Shown piece by piece: positions 26,122 through 34,184 of a DNA stretch of 64,000 nucleotides. The position numbers and the translations under genes are program-made. Origin of the DNA: Streptomyces puniciscabiei (lineage in GTDB: Bacteria > Actinomycetota > Actinomycetes > Streptomycetales > Streptomycetaceae); NCBI RefSeq assembly GCF_006715785.1, contig NZ_VFNX01000001.1, forward strand, positions 4,754,001 through 4,818,000, given 5' to 3'. Within the stretch, counting starts at the first letter, position 1; every line of letters starts with the position of its first letter. Under the pieces are notes generated by a model. The model made no database searches. It was not told the DNA's origin and saw only the letters and a list, made by a program, of their open reading frames with translations.

Positions 26122-27132
26122 ATGACCACGCGAACCCGAACCCTCGGAACCACCGGCCCCCAGACCTCCGCCCTCGGCCTCGGCTGCATGGGCATGTCCG
26201 CGCTCTACGGCGACGCCGACCGCGCGGAGTCCATCGCGACCGTCCACGCAGCCCTGGAAGCGGGCGTCACCCTGCTGGACACCGGCGACTTCTACGCCAT
26301 GGGGCACAACGAGATGCTCATCGGCGAGGCCCTGCGCACCGCCCCGGCCGCCCTGCGCGAACAGGCCCTGACCAGCGTGAAGTTCGGCGCCCTGCGCGAC
26401 CCGGAGGGCAACTGGAGCGGCTACGACGGCCGCCCGGCCGCCGTGAAGAACTTCGCCGCCTACTCCCTGCAGCGCCTCGGCGTCGACCACATCGACGTCT
26501 ACCGGATCGCCCGCCTCGACCCGGACGTGCCGATCGAGGAGACCGTCGGCGCGATCGCCGAACTGATCGAGAAGGGGTACGTCCGGCACGTCGGCCTGAG
26601 CGAGGTCGGCGCCGGGACCGTCCGCCGGGCCGCCGCCACCGCCCCGATCGCCGATCTCCAGATCGAGTACTCGCTGATCAGCCGTGGTATCGAGCAGGAG
26701 ATCCTGCCCACCACCCGTGAGCTGGGCATCGGGATCACGGCGTACGGCGTGCTCTCGCGCGGGCTGATCTCCGGGCACTTCCGCCGCGACCGGCAGCTCG
26801 CCGCGAACGACTTCCGCGCCCACTCGCCCCGCTTCCAGGGCGAGAACCTCCAGCACAACCTCAACCTGGTCGAGGCCCTGCGCAAGATCGCCGAGCAGAA
26901 GGGCGTCACCGTCGCGCAGATCGCCATCGCCTGGGTGCTCTCACGCGGCGACGACATCGTTCCCCTCGTCGGCGCCCGCACCCGCGAGCGGCTGGGCGAG
27001 TCGCTCGGCGCGCTGGACGTCACCCTGGACCCGGCCGACCTGGCGGCGATCGAGGAGGCCGTCCCGGCGGACGCGGCGGCCGGCGACCGCTACCCGACCG
27101 CGCAGATGGCACACCTCGACAGCGAACGCTGA
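26122..27132 (+). CDS. Aldo/keto reductase
   Basis: 336-aa NADPH-dependent oxidoreductase with a TIM-barrel fold. Starts TRTLGTTGPQTSALGLGCMG. The catalytic Asp and Tyr are in LLDTGDFYAMGHNEMLIGEA and the Lys in LTSVKFG. Where most relatives have YxxH(R)xDP, this one has VYRIARLDPDVP, so the usual catalytic His is an Ala, a change I believe recurs in one AKR subgroup. The C-terminal NADP-binding part is IVPLVGARTRERLGESLGAL. ATG 26122 is preceded by GGTGGAGG. tetR follows after 26 bases, and the two probably form a substrate-inducible unit with the palindrome at 26061-26103. Confidence 0.9.
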   Translation: MTTRTRTLGTTGPQTSALGLGCMGMSALYGDADRAESIATVHAALEAGVTLLDTGDFYAMGHNEMLIGEALRTAPAALREQALTSVKFGALRDPEGNWSGYDGRPAAVKNFAAYSLQRLGVDHIDVYRIARLDPDVPIEETVGAIAELIEKGYVRHVGLSEVGAGTVRRAAATAPIADLQIEYSLISRGIEQEILPTTRELGIGITAYGVLSRGLISGHFRRDRQLAANDFRAHSPRFQGENLQHNLNLVEALRKIAEQKGVTVAQIAIAWVLSRGDDIVPLVGARTRERLGESLGALDVTLDPADLAAIEEAVPADAAAGDRYPTAQMAHLDSER

Positions 27133-27158
27133 CCATGGCTGCAGGTACGGTCTAAGGC

Positions 27159-27755
27159 ATGGCACCGCCCACCGAGACCCTGACCGCCGAGCGCATCCTC
27201 GAAGCGACCGAGGAGGTGCTGCGCCGACACGGCCCGGCCAAGGCCACCGTGGTCGACGTCGCCCGCGCGCTGGGCGTCAGCCACGGCAGTGTCTACCGGC
27301 ACTTCCGCACCAAGGCGGCCCTGCGCGAGGCGGTCACCAAGCGCTGGCTGGACCGTACGGCGGAGCGGCTCGCCGGGATCGTCGTGGCGGACGGCTCCCC
27401 CGAGGAGCGGCTGCGGGCCTGGCTCGCGGCGCTGTTCGAGGCCAAGCGGCACAAGGCGGGCGACGATCCCGAGCTCTTCGCCACCTACACGGTGCTGACC
27501 GACGAGGTCGGCACGGTGGTCGGCGAGCACATCGCCGACCTGACCGCGCAGTTGACCCGGATCATCGCGGACGGGGCCGGGTCGGGCACCTTTCCGGTGC
27601 CCGACCCGGCCGCCGCGGCTCGAGCCGTCTTCCAGGCCACCGGCCGTTTCCATGACCCCTGTTACGCCCGGGAGTGGACCACCCCCGGCGTCGACGAGGA
27701 GTTCACGGCCGTGGTCGACCTGCTGATCCGGGGCCTCAGCTCACCGTCACGGTGA
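27159..27755 (+). CDS. TetR-family transcriptional regulator
   Basis: 198-aa regulator. HTH region: TAERILEATEEVLRRHGPAK, VVDVARALGVSHGSVYRHF, RTKAALREAV. The C-terminal part (LAGIVVADGSPEERLRAWLA, ELFATYTVLTDEVG) is the ligand-binding dimer domain. Likely autoregulates the aldo/keto reductase-tetR pair. Its 3' end overlaps the convergent secreted-protein gene by 20 bases. Confidence 0.92.
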   Translation: MAPPTETLTAERILEATEEVLRRHGPAKATVVDVARALGVSHGSVYRHFRTKAALREAVTKRWLDRTAERLAGIVVADGSPEERLRAWLAALFEAKRHKAGDDPELFATYTVLTDEVGTVVGEHIADLTAQLTRIIADGAGSGTFPVPDPAAAARAVFQATGRFHDPCYAREWTTPGVDEEFTAVVDLLIRGLSSPSR

Positions 27756-28302
27756 CCGGGGACGAGTGCAGCGTGCCGGACTTGGTCGACACCCGCACCT
27801 GCTCGGTGCCCTTGGTGGTGAACGTCCGCCTGATCGTGTAGGTGCCGTTCTTGTTCACGACCGCCGTGGTCCTGAGCGTGGTCCACTTGCCGTTGTGCAG
27901 GTGCTGGAGCACCAGCGTGGAGCCGGACTTGACGCCTCTGACGCGGCCGATGAACACCACGGTGTTGCCGACCTTGACGGCCTTGCGGTTGGCCCGGACG
28001 GTGATCGAGCCCATCGCGGCCGGCGTCCGCGAGGGTTTCACGCTCGGCTTGCCGGTGCGGGTCACCGAGGGCATGGCGGTCGGCATGCCGGTGCGAGTCG
28101 GCGTCGGCATGCCGGTGCGGGTCGGCGTCGGCATGCCGGTGCGGGTCGGCGTGGGCATGCCGGTGCGGGTCGGCGAGGGGGTGGGGGTGGGAGTGCTGGT
28201 CGCTGCGAAGGCTCCGGTCGTACCGCCGGAGAGCAGCGCCACGGAGAGGACGCCGGCGCCAAGCGCGCGGCCGTAGCGGTGGTGGCGGAGTTCGGAGTTC
28301 AT
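27736..28302 (-). CDS. Secreted repeat protein with C-terminal Ig-like domain
   Basis: 188-aa exported protein. Signal peptide: a basic N terminus, then ALGAGVLSVALLSGGTTGA and FAA. Next is a Pro/Thr-rich low-complexity stalk with four copies of the octapeptide GMPTPTRT (about residues 44-80), then a KPS-rich stretch. The C terminus is a roughly 85-residue beta-sandwich resembling bacterial Ig-like domains (SITVRANRKAVKVGNTVVFI, STLVLQHLHNGKWTTLRTT, NGTYTIRRTF, and ending SSPVTVTVS). Such stalk-plus-Ig proteins are usually surface or extracellular. ATG 28302 is chosen because AGGAG lies six bases upstream; longer versions to 28404 lack a signal-like start. Function unknown. Confidence 0.75.
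   Translation of the reverse strand: MNSELRHHRYGRALGAGVLSVALLSGGTTGAFAATSTPTPTPSPTRTGMPTPTRTGMPTPTRTGMPTPTRTGMPTAMPSVTRTGKPSVKPSRTPAAMGSITVRANRKAVKVGNTVVFIGRVRGVKSGSTLVLQHLHNGKWTTLRTTAVVNKNGTYTIRRTFTTKGTEQVRVSTKSGTLHSSPVTVTVS
28077..28172 (-). repeat. 24-bp coding tandem repeat (about 4 copies)
   Basis: Near-identical 24-bp units containing CATGCCGGTGCGGGTCGG on the plus strand encode GMPTPTRT in the stalk of the secreted protein. Single-base differences separate the copies. Copy number is likely to vary between strains. Confidence 0.85.
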
Positions 28303-28454
28303 GTTCATCTCCTGTCGATCGCTCGATCGGACGCCTTCCAGGCTGACCCGACTTCGCTCCGTCGGCCACTCGAGACCGTCTGTAATCGCCCTCGGATCAG
28401 GCAAGTGCGCAGGTCAGCAGGGGTGTCCGGGACCGTTTTTCGGGCCCGGCGCGA

Positions 28455-28679
28455 TCAACGGGAGGGCTGCCGGGCCGCCGCCGGATCGACCGTCGCCTGG
28501 TGCGCCTCGGCCAGATGCTCCTCGGCCTTCAGCCACGGCAGGAACTGGGCGCCCTTGCGCCAGCCGCACGTGTCGCATCTGATCGTGCGCTGCACCCCCG
28601 TGCGCTGGACCCGGACGACGTGCTCCCGGCCGTGCTGGTCCCAGCGGCTCACCTTGCTCGTGCTGTTGTCCTGCGCCAT
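28455..28679 (-). CDS. Small zinc-finger-like hypothetical protein
   Basis: 74-aa soluble protein. It has a Cys pair in IRCDTCGWRKGAQFLPW, followed by a His pair in LKAEEHLAEAH, giving a CxxC...H-x4-H pattern compatible with one zinc finger. The N-terminal half is basic (DQHGREHVVRVQRTGVQRT), which suggests nucleic acid binding. ATG 28679 has AGGAGG about ten bases upstream. I recall similar short proteins across Streptomyces, all uncharacterised. Stands alone between the secreted repeat protein and the MFS gene. Confidence 0.6.
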   Translation of the reverse strand: MAQDNSTSKVSRWDQHGREHVVRVQRTGVQRTIRCDTCGWRKGAQFLPWLKAEEHLAEAHQATVDPAAARQPSR

Positions 28680-28804
28680 GACGCCTCGCGCCTCCTCGGC
28701 TGATGTGGCACACCCCGGCCGGGACAGGAGTGTGCAGCAAGACGAACATCAACAGGGGGAGCTTCACGCGGAGTTGTCCGAGCCGTGGCCCGGCCCCGGT
28801 CGCC

Positions 28805-30232
28805 TCACCCCATCTCGCGTGGCAGCCGCAGGCTGAGCAGGCCCGTCAGCACGACCCCGGCCAACTGCACCAGCAGCGTCGTGACCAGCGCGTCCCGCAT
28901 GCCCATGCGAGGCACCAGGGTGAGGAACAGGGTGCCGAGCGTGGCCACGCCGAGGGCGAGCGCGGACTGCTGGGTGGTGACCATCACACCGCTGCCGACG
29001 CCCGCCCGGGCGGGCGGCACCTCGGACATCACGATCCGGAACACATTGGGCAGTTGGAGCGCCTGCCCGGCACCGGCCACGGCGGCGCCCGGCAGCAGCG
29101 AGCCGAAGTCCAGGTGCGGCCAGTCCCGCCAGGCGGCCAGCACGATCAGCAGCACGCCCACGCCCTGGACCACCGAGCCGGCGGTGACCATCCGGGTGCC
29201 GTGACGGGCCGTCAGCCTGGGCCCGGCGAGGGAGGTGAACAGGAACACCACGGCCATCGGCGCGAGCGCGAGCCCGGCCGCGACCGGCCCGAGACCGGCG
29301 CCCTGCTGCAGCGCCAGCGCGATGACGAACATGAACCCGCTGAAGCCGATGGAGAACGGCAGGATCAGGATCAGACCCCGCCGCAGCGAGGCGAGCGCCA
29401 GCAGGCTCGGCGGCACCAGCGGGGTCCGCCCCGCCCGGTCGGCCCGCCGCTCCACCGTCCAGAACGCCCCGGCGGCGAACGGGAACGCGGCCAGCGACAG
29501 CCACGTCCACAGCGGCCACCCCGCGGCCCGGCCCTCGGTGAGCGGGGCCAGCAGCGTCAGCAGGGACACGGCGAGCAGGACCGTGCCGGGTCCGTCGACG
29601 GGCTCGGGGTGCTGCGAGCGGGTCTCGGGCACGACCCGCACGGCGAGGAGCAGGCCGAGGACGACCACGGGCACGTTGACGAGGAACACCGCGCGCCAGC
29701 CGGTCCCGGCGACATCGGCGGCGACGAGCACTCCGCCGAGTATCTGCCCGGCGACCATGGACAGTCCGGCGGTCGCGCCGTACAGGCTCATGGCCTTCGC
29801 GCGGCGCGCGCCGCGGGTGGTGGCCTGGATGGTGGCCAGCACCTGAGGCAGCATCGCGGCGGCCGAGGCGCCCTGCGCGACCCGCGCCGCGACCAGGCTC
29901 CAGGCGTCCGGCGCCAGCCCGCAGGCCAGCGAGGTCAGCCCGAACGCGGCCATGCCGCCGAGGAACAGCCGGCGGCGCCCGAACAGGTCGCCGAGCCGCC
30001 CGCCGAGCACCAGCAGCACGGCGTACGCCACGCCGTACCCGGCCACCACCAGCTCCAGCACGGCCTCGCCCGCGGCGAGGTCGGTGCCGATGGTCGGCAG
30101 GGCGACGTTGACGATGAAGAAATCGACGAGCGGCAGCGCCGCGGCCAGCAGTACGGTGAACAGCCCGGGCCCGCCGAGTGCGGGCGGTGCGGCCGTCGTG
30201 CGGACGGCCGGGGTGGTGACGGTTTCACTCAT
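28805..30232 (-). CDS. MFS transporter, DHA2-type drug exporter
   Basis: 475-aa major facilitator with about 12-14 TM helices. The first helix is LFTVLLAAALPLVDFFIVNVALP with the DHA2-typical acidic Asp. Motif A is GGRLGDLFGRRRLFLGGMA, and motif C-like sequence follows in GATAGLSMVAGQILGG. It probably exports a small toxic compound by proton antiport. I chose ATG 30232 (SETVTTPAVR after the Met), which has GGGGAC upstream; the longer frame to 30304 crosses the operator region. Divergent from an XRE-type regulator, with two palindromes between them. Confidence 0.9.
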   Translation of the reverse strand: MSETVTTPAVRTTAAPPALGGPGLFTVLLAAALPLVDFFIVNVALPTIGTDLAAGEAVLELVVAGYGVAYAVLLVLGGRLGDLFGRRRLFLGGMAAFGLTSLACGLAPDAWSLVAARVAQGASAAAMLPQVLATIQATTRGARRAKAMSLYGATAGLSMVAGQILGGVLVAADVAGTGWRAVFLVNVPVVVLGLLLAVRVVPETRSQHPEPVDGPGTVLLAVSLLTLLAPLTEGRAAGWPLWTWLSLAAFPFAAGAFWTVERRADRAGRTPLVPPSLLALASLRRGLILILPFSIGFSGFMFVIALALQQGAGLGPVAAGLALAPMAVVFLFTSLAGPRLTARHGTRMVTAGSVVQGVGVLLIVLAAWRDWPHLDFGSLLPGAAVAGAGQALQLPNVFRIVMSEVPPARAGVGSGVMVTTQQSALALGVATLGTLFLTLVPRMGMRDALVTTLLVQLAGVVLTGLLSLRLPREMG

Positions 30233-30259
30233 GTCCCCGAGCCTGCGCCCCCGCACAGA

Positions 30260-30298
30260 CTGGTACCAGAGTGTGCTGATCCTGGTACAAGAAGTACC
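30260..30298 (+). promoter_or_regulatory. Two GGTAC palindromes between MFS and xre-type regulator
   Basis: CTGGTACCAG (30260-30269) is a perfect 10-bp palindrome, and GGTAC-AAGAA-GTACC (30284-30298) has 5-bp arms. Both share the GGTAC core and lie between divergent start codons, so they are likely binding sites for the adjacent regulator. Confidence 0.6.
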
Positions 30299-30333
30299 TG
30301 GCAACAGGATGAGGGGACAGGCACCCTGGAACC

Positions 30334-31245
30334 ATGACCACCATGGCCACGGACCGCAAGACGCCCGCCCCGAAGCCGACGAGCCGTGGCTCGGAGATCC
30401 GGCGGCACGAGCTGGCCGCGTTCCTGCGCAGCCGCCGCGAGCGCATCAGCCCCGAGCAGGTCGGCCTGCCGCGCGGGGCCCGGCGCCGTACGCCGGGCCT
30501 GCGCCGGGAGGAGGTGGCCCAGCTCTCCGCGGTCGGCGTCACCTGGTACACGTGGCTGGAACAGGCCCGCGACATCCAGGTCTCCGTGCAGGTCCTGGAC
30601 GCCCTGGCCCGCGCGCTCATGCTGGACGCCGGCGAACGCGCCCACCTCTTCCAGCTGGCCGGTGCCACCGATCCGACGCCCGCCGCGAGCTGCCCGAGCG
30701 TCACCCCGGCCCTGCGCGCGATGCTGCGCCAGCTGGAGCCGATCCCGGCCTGCATCCAGAACAGCCGGTACGACATCCTCGCCTACAACCTCACCTACGG
30801 CCGCCTCCTGTGCGACCTGGACGCGATACCGGCGGAGGACCGGAACTGCATGCTCCTCGTGTACACGAACAAGGACTGGCAGTCATCGGTCATCCGCCTG
30901 GAGGAGACCCAGCGCCTGATGGCCGCCAAACTGCGCGCGTCCCTGGCCGGCCATCTCGGCGAGCCGGCCTGGAAGATGCTGCTGAAGCGCCTGGAGGCGG
31001 AATCCCCCAACTTCCGCGAGCACTGGGAGCGTTACGAGGTCGTCGGCAGCCGTTCCAAGACCAAGGAGTTCCTCAACGCCCATGTCGGCCGCCTCAAACT
31101 GGAGCACACCGACCTCTGGCTGGGCCCCGAACCGGGCGCCCGCATGGTGACGTACGCCCCGGCCGACGAGGAGACCCGCGAGCGCCTTGAGCGGCTGTAC
31201 GACCTCGCCCGCGGGGCCGTTGCCGGGCCTGCCGGAGCATCCTGA
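30334..31245 (+). CDS. XRE/MmyB-like transcriptional regulator
   Basis: 303-aa regulator. N-terminal helix-turn-helix: EIRRHELAAFLRSRRERISP, RRRTPGLRREEVAQLSAVGV and TWYTWLEQARDIQVSVQVLD. The remaining 200 residues match the MmyB-like ligand-binding domain (PIPACIQNSRYDILAYNLTY, FREHWERYEV, DLWLGPEPGARMVTYAPAD). MmyB-like regulators are reported to bind fatty acids or other hydrophobic ligands, typically next to oxidoreductases or exporters. Divergent from the MFS gene it likely controls. Confidence 0.92.
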   Translation: MTTMATDRKTPAPKPTSRGSEIRRHELAAFLRSRRERISPEQVGLPRGARRRTPGLRREEVAQLSAVGVTWYTWLEQARDIQVSVQVLDALARALMLDAGERAHLFQLAGATDPTPAASCPSVTPALRAMLRQLEPIPACIQNSRYDILAYNLTYGRLLCDLDAIPAEDRNCMLLVYTNKDWQSSVIRLEETQRLMAAKLRASLAGHLGEPAWKMLLKRLEAESPNFREHWERYEVVGSRSKTKEFLNAHVGRLKLEHTDLWLGPEPGARMVTYAPADEETRERLERLYDLARGAVAGPAGAS

Positions 31246-31297
31246 GGAGGCGGCCCCCTGCGCCCCGAAGGCGCTCCTGCACATCGGAGGCGCTCCT

Positions 31298-31349
31298 GCG
31301 CCCCGAAGGGGCGCGGGGAACTGCGCGACCAGCCACAACGGCGCCGCAC
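31298..31349 (+). repeat. 52-nt intergenic repeat, copy 1
   Basis: Begins with the hairpin GCGCCCCGAAGGGGCGC (stem of 7), then GGGGAACTGCGCGACCAGCC and a short tail CAACGGCGCCGCAC. An inverted copy with one mismatch is at 60446-60497. Degenerate partial copies of its first half (GCGCCCCGAAGGCGCTCCTG and similar) lie immediately upstream. Follows the xre-type gene. I recognise this as a family of intergenic elements common in Streptomyces; it may act as a terminator. Confidence 0.85.
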
Positions 31350-31388
31350 TTCGAACGACGGCACAGCGCGGCTTTACCAGCGGAGCGC

Positions 31389-32828
31389 TCAGGCTCCCAC
31401 CGTCTGGCGGATCTCCGCGGACTCCAGGGTCTCGGCCGTGCGTTCGGCGGTGCGGTGGGCCCAGTGGCCGCTGGTGAGGAGGCCGAGGAGGAGGACGGCC
31501 AGGCCGCAGGCGGTGAGGATCCACCAGCCGGGGCGGGCGGCGGAGACGAAGGCCTGCTTCATCGGTGAGGCGCCGATACCGGAGGCCAGGACCGCGCCCA
31601 CCACCGCGACGCCCAGCGTCTGGCCCAGCTGCCGGCTCGTGGAGGCGACCGCTGCGGCGACCCCGGCCTGGGCGCGTGGCATGCCGGAGACGGCCGTGTT
31701 GGTGATCGGCGCGTTGACGAAGCCGAAGCCGATGCCGAACAGGACGTAGCCGACGAGCAGGGGGGCGTTCGACGTCTCCGCCTCGAAGGCCGCGAAGAGG
31801 ACGCCGCTCGCCGTCATCGCCGTACCGGCGACCAGGAGGGGCAGGCGGGGGCCGCGGCTGCCCACCAGGCGGCCGGACAGCGGGGCGCACAGGAAGGTCG
31901 GCGCGGCCATCGGGAGCATCCACAGGCCCGCGTGCAGGGCGTTCAGGCCGCGGACGTTCTGCAGATAGAGCGTGGACAGGAAGAGGAAGCCGCCCAGCGC
32001 CGCGAACGCGCTGACCGCGATCACCGTGGCGCCGCTGAACGGAGCCGAGCGGAAGAAGCGCAGGTCGATCAGGGGTTCCGCGCGGCGGGGCTCGTACCAC
32101 AGGAGGCCGAGGAGGGCCGCGACGGCGACGGCGAAGAAGGGGGCCACCGCGGTCGCGCCCGAGTCCGGCGTCTCGATGATCGCGTACGTCAGCGAGCCGA
32201 ACAGGGCGATGACCAGGAGCTGCCCGACCGGATCGGGGCGGCGGGCCTTCGGTGCGCGGGACTCGGGGACGAAGCGGAGGGTGAGCAGGAGGGCCGCGAG
32301 GCCGACCGGGAGGTTGATCCAGAAGATCGAGCGCCAGCTCACGGACTGCACCAGCAGCCCGCCGACCAGCGGGCCGGCCGCCATGGATATGCCGACCACC
32401 GCGCCCCAGACGCCGATCGCCCTGGCCCGCTCCCGGGCGTCGGTGAAGGTGTTGGTGATGATCGACATGGCGACCGGGTTGAGCATCGAGCCGCCGACCG
32501 CCTGCACCATCCGGAACACCACCAGCAGGGACAGGTTCGGCGCGAGCGAACACAGCAGTGAGCCGATGGAGAACACCACCAGACCGGCCATGAAGACCCG
32601 TTTGCGGCCGATCCGGTCGGCCGTCGAGCCCGCGAGCATCAGCAGCGAGGCGAGGACCAGCGTGTAGGCGTCGATCGTCCACTGCAGGCCGGAGGTGGTG
32701 GCGTGCAGATCGCGCTGCATCGACGGCAGCGCCACGTTCAGCACGGTGTTGTCCAGGCTCACGATCAGCAGGCTCATGCAGCAGATCGCGAGCACGAGGA
32801 GACGGCGGCGGTGGCTCAGCTCTGGCAT
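31389..32828 (-). CDS. MFS transporter, DHA2 family (EmrB/QacA-like)
   Basis: 479-aa exporter with 14 predicted TM helices. TM1 is LVLAICCMSLLIVSLDNTVL with the conserved Asp. QWTIDAYTLVLASLLMLAG follows, motif A is GSTADRIGRKRVFMAGL, and GAVVGISMAAGPLVGGLLV is the antiporter motif C. It probably extrudes cationic or hydrophobic drugs. ATG 32828 has no Shine-Dalgarno but sits seven bases after a -10-like hexamer, so translation is probably leaderless. Three 16-bp repeats cover its promoter. No regulator gene is adjacent, which is unusual for this class. Confidence 0.9.
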   Translation of the reverse strand: MPELSHRRRLLVLAICCMSLLIVSLDNTVLNVALPSMQRDLHATTSGLQWTIDAYTLVLASLLMLAGSTADRIGRKRVFMAGLVVFSIGSLLCSLAPNLSLLVVFRMVQAVGGSMLNPVAMSIITNTFTDARERARAIGVWGAVVGISMAAGPLVGGLLVQSVSWRSIFWINLPVGLAALLLTLRFVPESRAPKARRPDPVGQLLVIALFGSLTYAIIETPDSGATAVAPFFAVAVAALLGLLWYEPRRAEPLIDLRFFRSAPFSGATVIAVSAFAALGGFLFLSTLYLQNVRGLNALHAGLWMLPMAAPTFLCAPLSGRLVGSRGPRLPLLVAGTAMTASGVLFAAFEAETSNAPLLVGYVLFGIGFGFVNAPITNTAVSGMPRAQAGVAAAVASTSRQLGQTLGVAVVGAVLASGIGASPMKQAFVSAARPGWWILTACGLAVLLLGLLTSGHWAHRTAERTAETLESAEIRQTVGA

Positions 32829-32834
32829 GGACTC

Positions 32835-32883
32835 AATCGTACGCTTAACTCGATAGTGCGTCTAACTAATAGTGTGCCTAAAT
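32835..32883 (-). promoter_or_regulatory. Leaderless promoter with three tandem 16-bp operator repeats
   Basis: Plus-strand units AATCGTACGCTTAACT (32835-32850), GATAGTGCGTCTAACT (32852-32867) and AATAGTGTGCCTAAAT (32868-32883) are related copies. On the minus strand they cover -35 TTAGAC (32860-32865) and -10 TACGAT (32836-32841), spacer 18, with the MFS ATG seven bases on. The AT-rich iteron-like arrangement suggests cooperative repressor binding. Confidence 0.6.
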
Positions 32884-33053
32884 GATGTCCACTACACGAT
32901 CACGGTGGTCGTCCTGGTCGGCGCCCTGTCCCGGTACCCGGGGCAGCCTGAGCCCAAGCCTGCGGGAGCGGCCGGCCGGGCTGCCGGCGGAATGAGGGAC
33001 AATGGGTGCTTGCCCCGTGTCCCCGTGCCGTAGATCCGTCCCGGAGCCCTGTG

Positions 33054-34184
33054 ATGACCCAGCCCCTCTCCATCGGCCCGCACGCCGTGACGCCGCCCGT
33101 CGTGCTCGCACCCATGGCGGGGATCACCAACGCGCCCTTCCGCACGCTGTGCCGTGAGTTCAGCGGGGGCAAGGGGCTCTTCGTGAGCGAGATGATCACG
33201 ACCCGGGCGCTGGTCGAGCGCAACGAGAAGACCATGCAGCTGATCAGGTTCGACGCGAGCGAGCGGCCGCGCTCGATCCAGCTGTACGGCGTCGACCCGG
33301 CGACCGTCGGCAAGGCCGTCCGCATGATCGCCGAGGAGGACCTGGCCGACCACATCGACCTGAACTTCGGCTGCCCGGTCCCCAAGGTGACCCGGAAGGG
33401 CGGCGGGTCCGCACTGCCGTACAAGCGGAACCTGCTGCGGGCGATCCTGAAGGAGGCCGTGAGCGGCGCCGGTGACCTCCCCGTCACCATGAAGATGCGC
33501 AAGGGCATCGACGACGACCACATCACCTACCTCGACGCCGGCCGCATCGCCGTCGAGGAGGGCGTCACGGCGATCGCCCTGCACGGCCGCACCGCCGCCC
33601 AGCACTACGGCGGCACCGCCGACTGGGACGCCATCGCCCGGCTGAAGGAGCACGTCCCCGAGATCCCGGTGCTCGGCAACGGCGACATCTGGTCGGCCGA
33701 GGACGCGCTGCGGATGGTGCGGGAGACCGGCTGCGACGGGGTCGTGGTCGGGCGCGGCTGCCTGGGGCGGCCCTGGCTGTTCGCGGACCTGGTCGCCGCC
33801 TTCGAGGGGCGTACGTCCTTCGCGCGGCCCACGCTCCGGGAAGTCGCCGACGTCATGGTCCGGCACGCGACCCTGCTCGGGGAGTGGATCGGCGAGGAGG
33901 CCAAGGGAGTCGTCGACTTCCGCAAGCACGTCGCCTGGTACCTGAAGGGCTTCGCGGTCGGCTCCGAGATGCGTAAGCGGCTCGCGATCACGTCCTCGCT
34001 GGAAGAACTGCGGGCCGGGCTGGACGAGCTGGACCTCGACCAGCCATGGCCGGCCGGCGCGGACGGGCCCCGCGGCCGTACGTCCGGCAACAACCGCGTG
34101 GTGCTGCCGGACGGCTGGCTGAAGGACCCCTACGACTGCGCGGGGGTCAGCGAGGACGCGGAGCTGGACACCTCCGGCGGCTGA
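33054..34184 (+). CDS. dusB: tRNA-dihydrouridine synthase B
   Basis: 376-aa FMN-dependent enzyme reducing uridine to dihydrouridine in the tRNA D-loop. TIM barrel starting PPVVLAPMAGITNAPFRTLC. The catalytic Cys107 is in DLNFGCPVPKVTRKGGGSAL; VTMKMRKGIDDDHITY, ALHGRTAAQHYGGTADWD and GNGDIWSAEDALRMV are further FMN-binding blocks. The helical tRNA-binding domain is C-terminal. ATG 33054 follows GGAG by seven bases; GTG 33051 is in frame just before. The stop abuts the convergent neighbour's stop with no gap (TGATCA). Confidence 0.95.
   Translation: MTQPLSIGPHAVTPPVVLAPMAGITNAPFRTLCREFSGGKGLFVSEMITTRALVERNEKTMQLIRFDASERPRSIQLYGVDPATVGKAVRMIAEEDLADHIDLNFGCPVPKVTRKGGGSALPYKRNLLRAILKEAVSGAGDLPVTMKMRKGIDDDHITYLDAGRIAVEEGVTAIALHGRTAAQHYGGTADWDAIARLKEHVPEIPVLGNGDIWSAEDALRMVRETGCDGVVVGRGCLGRPWLFADLVAAFEGRTSFARPTLREVADVMVRHATLLGEWIGEEAKGVVDFRKHVAWYLKGFAVGSEMRKRLAITSSLEELRAGLDELDLDQPWPAGADGPRGRTSGNNRVVLPDGWLKDPYDCAGVSEDAELDTSGG

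Noticed and set aside
28077..28172. Short repeats with regular spacing considered as a CRISPR array
   Set aside because: They are 24-bp in-frame coding repeats with no unique spacers and no cas genes.
31298..31349. Repeat element as an insertion sequence end
   Set aside because: No transposase ORF, no target-site duplication, and copies are only 52 bp.
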